8,111 nt of DNA, taken from assembly GCA_021826655.1 (NCBI GenBank), contig JAKAZC010000118.1, positions 1 through 8,111 on the forward strand. The letters run 5' to 3'. The translations under genes and the position numbers were made by a program. Shown one piece after another: positions 1 to 5,655 of the stretch (position 1 is the first letter of the stretch; every line of letters starts with the position of its first letter). The notes beneath the pieces are model-generated. The model worked only from the letters and a program-made list of their open reading frames with translations. It was not told the DNA's origin and ran no database searches. Origin of the DNA: Actinomycetes bacterium (GTDB lineage Bacteria; Actinomycetota; Acidimicrobiia; Acidimicrobiales; RAAP-2).

Positions 1-471
1 GCAGACCAGGTGCACGTCCCCGGGTCCGAACGACCACAGTGCGGCCTCGTCGGCCAGGGCTGCGGCGGCCGTGTCCGCTTCCCACAGCCCGGACCACACG
101 CCCTTCGACCGGCCGGTCGTGCCCGACGTGTAGTGCATCGGCCGGGCCAGCGGGCTCGGAGCGAGGATCACCGCCGGGCCCCGGTCCAGGCGGGCCAGTG
201 CGTCGGCGTCGGTGACCAGCACGGCGGGCTCGGCGTCGGCCACCAGGACGTCGCGCTCGGAGTCGAGCAGGGTGGAGTTCAACAGCACGGGCACGATGCC
301 CACCCGGAGCGCCCCGAGCACGGCGCACAGGAGCGCCGCCGACGACGGCAGACAGAACGCCACCCGGTCGCCGCTCGTCACGCCGGAAGCCAGCAGCGCT
401 CCGGCCGCCCGGCGCTGTGCCTCCTCGGCATCGGCGGCCGTGAGCAACTCGACGCGGGTGGTCCCGGTCAC
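1..471 (-). CDS. AMP-forming acyl-CoA synthetase/ligase (ANL superfamily), N-terminal 157 residues, C-terminus outside window
   Basis: Enzymes of this family activate a carboxylic acid with ATP to an acyl-adenylate, usually passing it to CoA. The visible part carries the A3 phosphate-binding signature YTSGTTGRSKGV at residues 114-125. It is preceded by family-typical stretches such as GDRVAFCLPSSAALLCAVLG and VPVLLNSTL. The start is GTG at 471, which overlaps the transporter stop as GTGA. Upstream in this frame there is a stop (TGA, about 69 bases before) with no ATG, GTG or TTG in between, so GTG471 is the only available start. This makes the N-terminus short: the A3 motif usually lies some 150 or more residues in, and the usual opening segment (activity against a named substrate, 'T-Y-x-E-L') is missing. 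The gene is translationally coupled to the MFS gene. Substrate cannot be told from this half, and the adenylation-completing motifs lie off the window. Confidence 0.87.
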   Translation of the reverse strand, partial: MTGTTRVELLTAADAEEAQRRAAGALLASGVTSGDRVAFCLPSSAALLCAVLGALRVGIVPVLLNSTLLDSERDVLVADAEPAVLVTDADALARLDRGPAVILAPSPLARPMHYTSGTTGRSKGVWSGLWEADTAAAALADEAALWSFGPGDVHLVC

Positions 472-1802
472 GCCGGGCGTCCGGGCGGCTCCGCGGCCGG
501 GCGTCCGGGCGGCTCCGCAGCCGGTCGGCCGGTCGGGTCGACGGGGACCGGGCGGTCATCCACCTCCACCGGGTCACCCAGGTTGGTGAAGACGGTGGGG
601 CGCACCACGGCGGCCAGGAGGGCCGCACCCAGGAGGGCCAGGGCGCCGGCCACCGTCACGACCCGGATGCCGTGGGCGTTCGCCAGCCAACCCTGTGCGA
701 CGGCCCCGACCGGATAGACGAGGCCGAGTGCCATCATGTAGATGCTGAGGATCCGACCCCGCGACGCCACCGGGGCGCGCAGCTGCACGACCGTGTTCAG
801 TCCCGACAGCACCAGGATGTAGCCGGCGCCGACTGCCGCGAACGCGGGCACGGCCACGGCCAGCGTGGGCGCGAGGGCGTAGGCGCACAGCAGGACGGGC
901 ACCGTGAAGATCGCCGTCCGCAGCACGGCCAGGCGACCGAACCGCTCGGCCAGGCCGGCGAGCGACAGGGCGCCGACGACGGCGCCGATCCCCTGGGCGG
1001 TGATGAGCACGGCGGTGGTGGCGCTGAGGTTCCACCCCGGGGGCGTCAGCACGTGTGCCATCGCAGGCACCAGTGCGATGAACGGGGACGCCAGCAGGGC
1101 CACCACGGCGATGCAGGCGATGGCCGAACGGCAGCCCGGTTCCGCCATGGCCGCCCGGGCCCCCTCGATGATCCGACCCGCCATCGACAGGTTCCCGGTC
1201 TGGCGCACCGGCTCGGGCAGACGGACCAGGAGGAGGGCGATCACCACGGCACCGAACGACGCTGCGTTGACCCCGAACACCACCGCGTAGTTCCTGGAGA
1301 GGAGGACCAGTCCCGCCACGGCGGGACCGATGACCCGCCCGAGGTTGAACTGCGCCGAGGACAGGGAGACCGCGCCCAACAGGTCCGCCTTCGGCACCAG
1401 GTCCGGCACCATGGCCTGGTACGCGGGGAACCCGACGGCACCCGACGCTCCGCCCAGGAACGACAGGAGGACCAGCACCCACGGCGGGTCGTGGTGGAGG
1501 CCGACGAGCAGCGTGAGGACGAGGGCGAACGTGGTCTCCGCCAGGGTGGTGAGGATCAGCCACCGTCGCCGGTCCAATCGATCGGCCAGCGCCCCTCCGA
1601 CCGGGGCGAGCAGTCCGATGGGCACGAATCCGGCGGCGGCGACCAGACCGGCCCACCCGGCACCGGCGCGGCCGGTGTGCGCGTAGACGAGTACGGAGAG
1701 GCCGATCGTCTGCATCCACGACCCCAAGTTGGAGACCAGGGCCGCCGACCAGATCAGCGCGAAGTTCCTCGAGCGGAGCGGGCGGAGCGATGCCAGGGCC
1801 AC
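468..1802 (-). CDS. MFS transporter, EntS/MFS_3-like (12 predicted membrane spans), probable exporter
   Basis: This 444-aa integral membrane protein belongs to the major facilitator superfamily. Hydrophobic spans alternate along residues 12-400. MFS motif A appears as GALADRLDRRR at 70-80 between spans 2 and 3. The segment around 340-375 (VQLRAPVASRGRILSIYMM, then GxxxPxGAxxQGWLA) is typical of the MFS_3 / enterobactin-exporter-like group, whose members mostly export small molecules by proton antiport. The start is GTG at 1802; a stop (TAG) lies four codons upstream in frame, so no longer version is possible. There is no clear Shine-Dalgarno, but TAGCCT lies exactly 6 nt before the GTG, suggesting a leaderless transcript. 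The last ~20 residues are an unusual hydrophilic tail of GRPAAEPP repeats made by a DNA tandem repeat. The stop overlaps the acyl-CoA ligase start (GTGA), so the two proteins are probably made together; the substrate is unknown. Confidence 0.92.
   Translation of the reverse strand: MALASLRPLRSRNFALIWSAALVSNLGSWMQTIGLSVLVYAHTGRAGAGWAGLVAAAGFVPIGLLAPVGGALADRLDRRRWLILTTLAETTFALVLTLLVGLHHDPPWVLVLLSFLGGASGAVGFPAYQAMVPDLVPKADLLGAVSLSSAQFNLGRVIGPAVAGLVLLSRNYAVVFGVNAASFGAVVIALLLVRLPEPVRQTGNLSMAGRIIEGARAAMAEPGCRSAIACIAVVALLASPFIALVPAMAHVLTPPGWNLSATTAVLITAQGIGAVVGALSLAGLAERFGRLAVLRTAIFTVPVLLCAYALAPTLAVAVPAFAAVGAGYILVLSGLNTVVQLRAPVASRGRILSIYMMALGLVYPVGAVAQGWLANAHGIRVVTVAGALALLGAALLAAVVRPTVFTNLGDPVEVDDRPVPVDPTGRPAAEPPGRPAAEPPGRPA
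471..530 (-). repeat. 24-bp tandem repeat, 2.5 copies, coding the MFS C-terminal tail
   Basis: Copies lie at 530-507, 506-483 and a half copy at 482-471 on the minus strand, with only a few substitutions between copies. In the transporter frame each unit encodes GRPAAEPP. The unit is a multiple of three, so copy-number change would lengthen or shorten the tail without breaking the frame. The repeat ends exactly at the GTGA stop/start overlap with the ligase gene, and therefore also forms the ribosome-approach region for the ligase start. Confidence 0.9.
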
Positions 1803-1808
1803 CGTGCA

Positions 1809-1814
1809 AGGCTA
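1809..1814 (-). promoter_or_regulatory. Putative -10 element for a leaderless MFS transcript
   Basis: TAGCCT on the minus strand matches the actinobacterial -10 pattern TAnnnT and is separated by exactly 6 nt from the GTG start at 1802. That spacing would place the transcript start at or next to the start codon. No convincing -35 is visible 16-18 bp further upstream. The element would give the transporter/ligase pair its own promoter, separate from the 39-aa gene. Confidence 0.45.
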
Positions 1815-1873
1815 CCGGGGCCGGTCCGGTGACCCGGTGGGGCCTCCCGCGCCGGGAACGCCGGGAACCCGGT

Positions 1874-1993
1874 CTACCGGTCCGGCTTCAGGTTGCGCCG
1901 GGGGCGCAGGGCGAACCACCAGATGCTGGCCATCGTGGCCAGCACCCCGAATGCGGCGGCCGGCTTGGCGATCTTGCGTGCGCGGTCGGACAT
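1874..1993 (-). CDS. 39-aa small single-span membrane protein
   Basis: A short gene reads ATG at 1993 to TAG at 1876-1874. The protein begins MSDRARKIAKPAAAFG, has one hydrophobic segment at about residues 12-29 ending in IWWFAL, and closes with the basic tail RPRRNLKPDR. The middle is long enough for one helix across a membrane, with positive charges on both sides and paired tryptophans near the interface. Codon third positions are overwhelmingly G or C, as in the neighbouring genes, and the start is preceded by a perfect TAnnnT hexamer at 6 nt, both of which favour a real gene. It is followed 71 bp later by the MFS gene on the same strand and may be its partner or an independent membrane peptide. 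I do not recognise a family, and the function is unknown. Confidence 0.72.
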   Translation of the reverse strand: MSDRARKIAKPAAAFGVLATMASIWWFALRPRRNLKPDR

Positions 1994-1999
1994 GTCCCG

Positions 2000-2005
2000 A
2001 CGTTA
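2000..2005 (-). promoter_or_regulatory. Putative -10 element (TAACGT) for the 39-aa gene, leaderless
   Basis: TAACGT on the minus strand fits TAnnnT and ends 6 nt before the ATG at 1993, the spacing expected if transcription begins at the A of the start codon. There is no Shine-Dalgarno of usual strength at the usual distance. The -35 region is not recognisable. Confidence 0.5.
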
Positions 2006-2091
2006 CCCGGAGCGCCCGGCTCTCATCTCGTTCTTCCGATCTTCTTCCACTCCTCCTACCCGCTCCTTCCGATCCGCTTAGGCGTGCCCCG

Positions 2092-2097
2092 CACCAT
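2092..2097 (+). promoter_or_regulatory. Weak -10-like hexamer (CACCAT) before the 132-aa ORF
   Basis: CACCAT keeps the second and sixth bases of TAnnnT and lies exactly 6 nt before the ATG at 2104, the same geometry as at four other starts here. A GGGG run just before the ATG is too close to act as a normal ribosome binding site. No -35 is evident, so this is weak support. Confidence 0.25.
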
Positions 2098-2103
2098 GGG
2101 GAC

Positions 2104-2502
2104 ATGCACCGGACCGCCTTCCGCACCAGCTCCGCCGAGCGTGACCGTCGGCGTGCCCGCGGCCCGGCCCTGACCGTGATCGGCGGCACCGACCACCGGG
2201 TCGGTGCACCATCGAGTTCCGCCCGTCGCGCCCATCCGGCGTTCGAGGGCTGGACACCAGACAGCGTCCCGGGTGTCCGAGCCCGGCTCGCCGTCCACGT
2301 CTCCGGACCGGAGTCATCGTCCGTCCACCGACCGTCGAGGGGCAGTGCTTCACCCGACGTCGGCGGTTCGGCGCACTCCGGTCCGGGCCCGCACGCCCCC
2401 CAGGCCGACCTCGTCCGCCGGATCGCCGCCCACCTCGCCGCGTTCGACGGGCGACACCCGCCGTCCGACCTGCCACCGGCCACCACCCGACGGGTCCGCT
2501 AG
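2104..2502 (+). CDS. Hypothetical protein, 132 aa, low complexity
   Basis: The ORF starts at ATG 2104 (MHRTAFRTSSAERDRRRARG) and ends with TAG at 2500-2502. It is rich in Arg, Pro, Ser, Ala and His, with no membrane span and no motif I recognise. The final ~35 residues (from QADLVRRIAAHLAAFDG) look most like a folded, helical segment. Third codon positions are clearly GC-biased at both ends but less so in the middle, where rarer codons such as TCA, GCT and AGT gather, so parts may be drifting or non-coding. Without it, 2004-2498 would be an unusually long gap for this window. It is divergent from the 39-aa gene and convergent with the SDR gene; the two stops share the CTAG at 2499-2502. The alternative is a spurious ORF in non-coding GC-rich DNA. 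Confidence 0.42.
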   Translation: MHRTAFRTSSAERDRRRARGPALTVIGGTDHRVGAPSSSARRAHPAFEGWTPDSVPGVRARLAVHVSGPESSSVHRPSRGSASPDVGGSAHSGPGPHAPQADLVRRIAAHLAAFDGRHPPSDLPPATTRRVR

Positions 2503-3314
2503 CCGGCGTCCGGGTGCGCCTCCGGGTCGTGGACCGGGTCCGGGACCCGGAACCGCACCGATCCGCGCCCCTCCTCGGGCTCCCATCTCGTGGCCGGATC
2601 GAGGCAACGCTCGACGATGCAGGCGGCCACCCGCTCGGCCGTGACGAAGCCGTCGTCGGCCCGGAGCCGGTGGAACCGGCCGACGTCGGGGAACGCCGCT
2701 GCCGGCGTGGCCCGGATGAGCGTCTGCATGTCGGTGTCGACCACCCCCGGTGCCACCGCGTACGCAAGCAGTCCGCTCCCCCGCTCCTCGAGTCCGACCA
2801 CCTCGGTCAGCATCTCCACCGCCGCCTTCGACGCGCAGTAGACGGCCCAGCCGCGGTAGGGCGACGTCGCCGCACCGGACGAGAGGTTCACCAGCGATCC
2901 TGCGCCGGGTCGATCCCGGACATGACGGGCGAACGCCGCCGACCCATGGGCGACCCCCAGCACGTTGATCCCGAGGTGGAGCGCCAGCGCGGCCGGTTCG
3001 GCGTCGGCCAGGGGTCCGATGGGGTCGAGCACCCCGGCGTTGTTCACCCACAGGTCGATACGCCCGAAGCGGTCGACCACGTCCCGTGCGAACCCGTCCA
3101 CGGCCGTGGCGTCGGCCACATCCACCGCCGCCACCAGGGCCGACGCGCCTGGCGGGGCCACGGGCACGGTGCGGGCGCAGAGGCCCAGGCGCATACCGAG
3201 TCCGGCCGCGTGCGACGCCAGCCCCGCACCGATCCCGCGACTCGCACCGGTGACGACGACCACGGGTGGGCCCGGTCCGACCCCCTCGGCCCGTCCGGTC
3301 GTCGCGGCGTTCAC
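2499..3314 (-). CDS. Short-chain dehydrogenase/reductase, sepiapterin-reductase / benzil-reductase-like
   Basis: A 271-aa NAD(P)-dependent oxidoreductase with a Rossmann fold. The cofactor loop is TGASRGIG at residues 22-29 and NNAG is at 91-94. The catalytic set appears to be N117, S146, Y159 and K163 (YCASK), followed by the PG of the substrate-side loop at 189-190. The region GWAVYCASKAAVEMLTEV followed by APGVVDTDMQ and a later VTAERVA is the pattern of sepiapterin reductase and YueD-type benzil reductases rather than of FabG. The start is GTG at 3314, overlapping the ALDH stop as GTGA, which implies translational coupling; an internal GTG at residue 18 would cut into the first strand. 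As last gene of the hydrolase-ALDH-SDR operon, it could oxidise an alcohol to the aldehyde that ALDH uses, or reduce a carbonyl by-product; the direction cannot be told from sequence. Confidence 0.93.
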   Translation of the reverse strand: MNAATTGRAEGVGPGPPVVVVTGASRGIGAGLASHAAGLGMRLGLCARTVPVAPPGASALVAAVDVADATAVDGFARDVVDRFGRIDLWVNNAGVLDPIGPLADAEPAALALHLGINVLGVAHGSAAFARHVRDRPGAGSLVNLSSGAATSPYRGWAVYCASKAAVEMLTEVVGLEERGSGLLAYAVAPGVVDTDMQTLIRATPAAAFPDVGRFHRLRADDGFVTAERVAACIVERCLDPATRWEPEEGRGSVRFRVPDPVHDPEAHPDAG

Positions 3315-4699
3315 CCGTCCGTCGACACGAAGACGTTCTTGACCTCGCTGTACGAGTCCAGGGCCTCGAGCCCGAGCTCGCGTCCGAACCCCGACTGCTT
3401 CATGCCGCCGAAGCTGGTCTGCACCCGGACCGAGCTGTTCGAGTTGACCGAGAGGTTACCGGCCCGCACGGCACGGGCCATGCGCATGGACCGGGCGCTG
3501 TCGCGTGTCCAGATCGAGCCCGACAGTCCGTAAGGGGAGTCGTTGGCCAGTCGGATGGCCTCCTCCTCGTCGTCGAACGGGATGACGGCGACCACGGGGC
3601 CGAAGATCTCCTCGCGGGCCAGACGCCAGGTCGGGTCGGCCGGCGCCACCACGGTCGGAGGGAACCAGAACCCTGGGCCGTCGGGGACGGTACCGGTCGT
3701 GTGGGTGGCAACCGGTACCCCGGGAGCTCCCATGCCCTCCTCGAGGAACGAGGCCACCACGCGACGGTGGGCGGCGGTCACCATGGGTCCCATCTTGCAG
3801 GTCGGGTCCGTCGGGTCGCCCACCGACCAGGCCAGGACCGCGTCGGCCAGCAGGTCGAGGAATTCGTCCAGGACCGACCGCTGGACCAGGATACGGCTGC
3901 GGGCGCAACAGTCCTGGCCGCCGTTGGCGAAGACACCGCCGGGGGCCGAGGCCGCCGCCCGGGCCACGTCGGCGTCGGCGAAGACCACCGAGGCGGACTT
4001 GCCACCGAGTTCCAGCGTCACCCGTTTGATGGTGCCCGACGCCCGCGCCATCACCTCCCTCCCGACCTCGGTGGACCCGGTGAAGGCGATCTTGGCGACG
4101 TCGGGGTGCTCGGCCAGGCGGGTGCCGACCACCGATCCCTTGCCGGTGACCACCTGGAGCACCCCTTCGGGCAGCCCGGCCTCGAGCCCGAGCTCGGCCA
4201 GGCGGACGGCGGTGAGCGGCGTGATCTCGGCCGGCTTCACCACGATGGTGTTCCCGGTGGCGAGTGCCGGCCCCACCTTCCACGAGGCGATGGCGACGGG
4301 GAAGTTCCAGGGGATGATCGCCCCCACCACGCCGAGGGGTTCGTGGAACGTCAGGTCCACCCCGCCCGCCACGGGCACCGTCGCGCCCCGGTGCTTGTCC
4401 ACCGCTCCCGCGTAGAAGTACAGGACCTCGGCCACCATGCCGACCTCGTCCCGGCTCTCGCCGACGGGCTTGCCGACGTTGGCCGTCTCGAGCTGGGCCA
4501 GCTCCTCGGCGTGCGCCTCGACCTGGCCGGCGAACCGGCGCAGCAGGCGCGCCCGGTCGGCCGGAGCGACGGCCCGCCACGCCGGACCTGCCTCGTGGGC
4601 CCGGGCCACCGCCTCGTCCGTCTCCTCGACCCCGTGGATCGGGACTTCGGCGATCACCTGCTCGGTGGCGGGATTGACGACGGTGCTTGTCGTGCTCAT
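3311..4699 (-). CDS. NAD(P)+-dependent aldehyde dehydrogenase, probably for gamma-glutamyl-aminoaldehyde (PuuC-like role)
   Basis: A 462-aa protein, close to the family's usual ~480. It oxidises an aldehyde to the carboxylate with NAD(P)+. Visible catalytic features are the oxyanion Asn in PWNFP (N132), the cofactor Lys in VVKPAE (K155), the general-base Glu in LELGGKS (E230), the nucleophile C264 in NGGQDCCARSR, and the EEIFGPV motif (E364). It starts at ATG 4699, 5 nt after AAGGAG, the best ribosome binding site on the minus strand. The gene upstream is a PuuD-like hydrolase 102 bp away, and the SDR overlaps by 4 bases downstream. In the E. coli Puu pathway and the actinobacterial ethanolamine and polyamine routes, an ALDH of this class forms the gamma-glutamylated acid that the hydrolase then cleaves. 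That context suggests the same role here; betaine-aldehyde or general ALDH activity is the alternative. Confidence 0.95.
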   Translation of the reverse strand: MSTTSTVVNPATEQVIAEVPIHGVEETDEAVARAHEAGPAWRAVAPADRARLLRRFAGQVEAHAEELAQLETANVGKPVGESRDEVGMVAEVLYFYAGAVDKHRGATVPVAGGVDLTFHEPLGVVGAIIPWNFPVAIASWKVGPALATGNTIVVKPAEITPLTAVRLAELGLEAGLPEGVLQVVTGKGSVVGTRLAEHPDVAKIAFTGSTEVGREVMARASGTIKRVTLELGGKSASVVFADADVARAAASAPGGVFANGGQDCCARSRILVQRSVLDEFLDLLADAVLAWSVGDPTDPTCKMGPMVTAAHRRVVASFLEEGMGAPGVPVATHTTGTVPDGPGFWFPPTVVAPADPTWRLAREEIFGPVVAVIPFDDEEEAIRLANDSPYGLSGSIWTRDSARSMRMARAVRAGNLSVNSNSSVRVQTSFGGMKQSGFGRELGLEALDSYSEVKNVFVSTDG

Positions 4700-4704
4700 G
4701 GCTG

Positions 4705-4710
4705 CTCCTT
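4705..4710 (-). promoter_or_regulatory. Ribosome binding site of the ALDH gene
   Basis: AAGGAG on the minus strand lies 5 nt before the ATG at 4699. It fixes the start and contrasts with the nearby starts that lack a Shine-Dalgarno, as expected for an internal gene of a polycistronic message. Confidence 0.8.
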
Positions 4711-4741
4711 CATTGGTGGGGCGAACGCCGCACCACCGGGT

Positions 4742-4791
4742 GTGCCCGCCGGGCGGCGCGGTGCGGGGTGCCCGCCGGGCGGTGCGGTGCG
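4742..4791. repeat. 26-bp-period tandem repeat with internal palindrome, hydrolase-ALDH gap
   Basis: Two copies begin at 4742 and 4768 and agree at 23 of 24 positions (C4757 versus T4783). Each contains the short palindrome GCCCGCCGGGC. They fill most of the 102-bp gap between the hydrolase stop and the ALDH start. In RNA the CCGCC and GGCGG parts could pair within or between copies. There is no U tract, so it is not an intrinsic terminator. It may be a regulator site, an mRNA-stabilising or processing structure, or merely a slippage duplication. Confidence 0.75.
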
Positions 4792-4801
4792 CTGCGGGTA
4801 C

Positions 4802-5563
4802 TCACCCACCAGGGCGACCCCGCCGGTTGCGGCCGGCCTCGACGAGCCCGGCGAAGAGGCGGACGTCGCCGCTCTCCTCGGGGTGCCACTGCACCCCGAC
4901 GGCGAAGGCGCGGCCGAGCACTTCGACCGCCTCGATCACGCCGTCGTCACTGCGGGCCGACACCAGCAGAGACTCGCCCAGTGCATCGATGGCCTGGTGG
5001 TGGCTGCACAGGACGTCGGCCTCGTCACCCAGGAGGCGGCGGACGTGGGTGGCAGGTTCGGTCTGCACCGTCACCCCACCGAACGCACCGGCCCGGGGCT
5101 GATGACGGGTCGACCCGAGGAGGTCGGGCAGGTGCTGGACGAGTGTCCCCCCGAAGAGCGTGTTCAACACCTGGTGGCCCCGGCAGACGGCGAGGAGCGG
5201 GAGGTCACACCCGATGGCGGCGTCGAGCAGCTGGAGTTCGAGCGAGTCGCGTTCGTCGCTCGTCCCGCCGTTCCGCTCGTCGGGAGCCTGGCCGTAGCGC
5301 TCGGCGGCCACGTCGCCCCCACCGATGACCAGCAGGCCGTCGAGGACGCCGATGAGGCGCTCCGCGGACGCGGCCGCGACACCCGTGGGGTCCTGCGTGT
5401 CCGCGCCCACCGGGGGGACGAGGACGGGCCAGCCGCCGGCGGCGACCACCATGTCGAGGTAGGCGCCCGGAACCACGGCGGCGTCCCGGTCCCACGACCA
5501 CCAACGCGTCTCCTGTCGGTAGGTGGTCACGCCGATGAGCGGCAGAACGTCGGACACGGCCAT
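4802..5563 (-). CDS. Class I glutamine-amidotransferase-like gamma-glutamyl hydrolase (peptidase C26, PuuD-like)
   Basis: A 253-aa cytosolic hydrolase, the usual length for gamma-glutamyl-GABA hydrolases. It cleaves the gamma-glutamyl amide bond and returns glutamate. The triad is C127 in AVCRGHQ, H227 and E229 in VQWHPEE. Other family marks are GGGDVAAERYG at 81-91 and SHHQAIDALG at 187-196, followed by DGVIEAVE (207-214), all characteristic of the PuuD group rather than of biosynthetic amidotransferases. The start is ATG at 5563; GATACT ends 6 nt before it and no Shine-Dalgarno is present, suggesting leaderless transcription. It is first in the operon with ALDH and SDR and divergent from the GS-like ligase, the expected partner that makes the gamma-glutamylated substrate. 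The exact amine side chain is not readable from sequence. Confidence 0.93.
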   Translation of the reverse strand: MAVSDVLPLIGVTTYRQETRWWSWDRDAAVVPGAYLDMVVAAGGWPVLVPPVGADTQDPTGVAAASAERLIGVLDGLLVIGGGDVAAERYGQAPDERNGGTSDERDSLELQLLDAAIGCDLPLLAVCRGHQVLNTLFGGTLVQHLPDLLGSTRHQPRAGAFGGVTVQTEPATHVRRLLGDEADVLCSHHQAIDALGESLLVSARSDDGVIEAVEVLGRAFAVGVQWHPEESGDVRLFAGLVEAGRNRRGRPGG

Positions 5564-5569
5564 GCCGCC

Positions 5570-5575
5570 AGTATC
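5570..5575 (-). promoter_or_regulatory. Putative leaderless -10 (GATACT) of the hydrolase-ALDH-SDR operon
   Basis: GATACT on the minus strand differs from TATACT at one base and is followed by exactly 6 nt before the ATG at 5563. The -35 region at 17-18 bp is weak. The 92-bp spacer 5564-5655 must also hold the divergent ligase promoter, so one regulator bound there could control both directions. Confidence 0.5.
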
Positions 5576-5620
5576 CCATCACGGCATCGCGTTCCCGCAC
5601 CGTTCGACGGGGCGGGCCGG

Positions 5621-5649
5621 TGGACGCCCGTCGCCGATTGGGACAGAGT
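5621..5649 (+). promoter_or_regulatory. Putative promoter of the GS-like ligase, leaderless
   Basis: TGGACG at 5621-5626 (four of six bases of TTGACA), a 17-bp spacer, and CAGAGT at 5644-5649 are followed by 6 nt to the ATG at 5656. The layout closely parallels the leu promoter at 7102-7130. It argues against an upstream GTG start at 5620, which would sit on the -35 element. Confidence 0.42.
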
Positions 5650-5655
5650 GCAGGG

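Larger units (their letters stand above)
1994..2103. promoter_or_regulatory. Divergent intergenic region with pyrimidine-rich tract and a short direct repeat
   Basis: This 110-bp stretch separates the minus-strand 39-aa gene from the plus-strand 132-aa ORF. Roughly 48 of 59 bases at 2021-2079 are pyrimidines on the plus strand. CTTCCGATC occurs at 2033-2041 and again at 2066-2074, 33 bp apart (about three helical turns), in similar flanking sequence. The pair could be a regulator site or simple-sequence drift. Apart from the two flanking -10-like hexamers, no other defined signal is visible. Confidence 0.4.

Noticed and set aside
2003..2026. Seven-codon minus-strand ORF ahead of the 39-aa gene
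   Set aside because: Its stop codon lies in the putative -10 hexamer TAACGT, it has no informative codon content, and a leaderless transcript would not include it.
2032..2042. TCTTCCGATCT, identical to the 3' end of a common sequencing adapter
   Set aside because: Only 11 bases match and the flanking bases diverge. A similar 9-mer nearby shows it arises from the local pyrimidine-rich sequence, so contamination or a chimeric join is not supported.
1812..2486. Minus-strand 224-codon open frame across the 39-aa gene and the 132-aa ORF
   Set aside because: Composition is Arg/Gly/Ser/Pro-rich as in shadow frames, it has no motif, and it would overlap the better supported 39-aa gene in another frame.
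5620..5655. Alternative GTG start adding 12 residues to the GS-like ligase
   Set aside because: It would sit on the putative -35 box, the added residues do not resemble the family N-terminus, and the ATG at 5656 has the window's usual hexamer-N6 arrangement.
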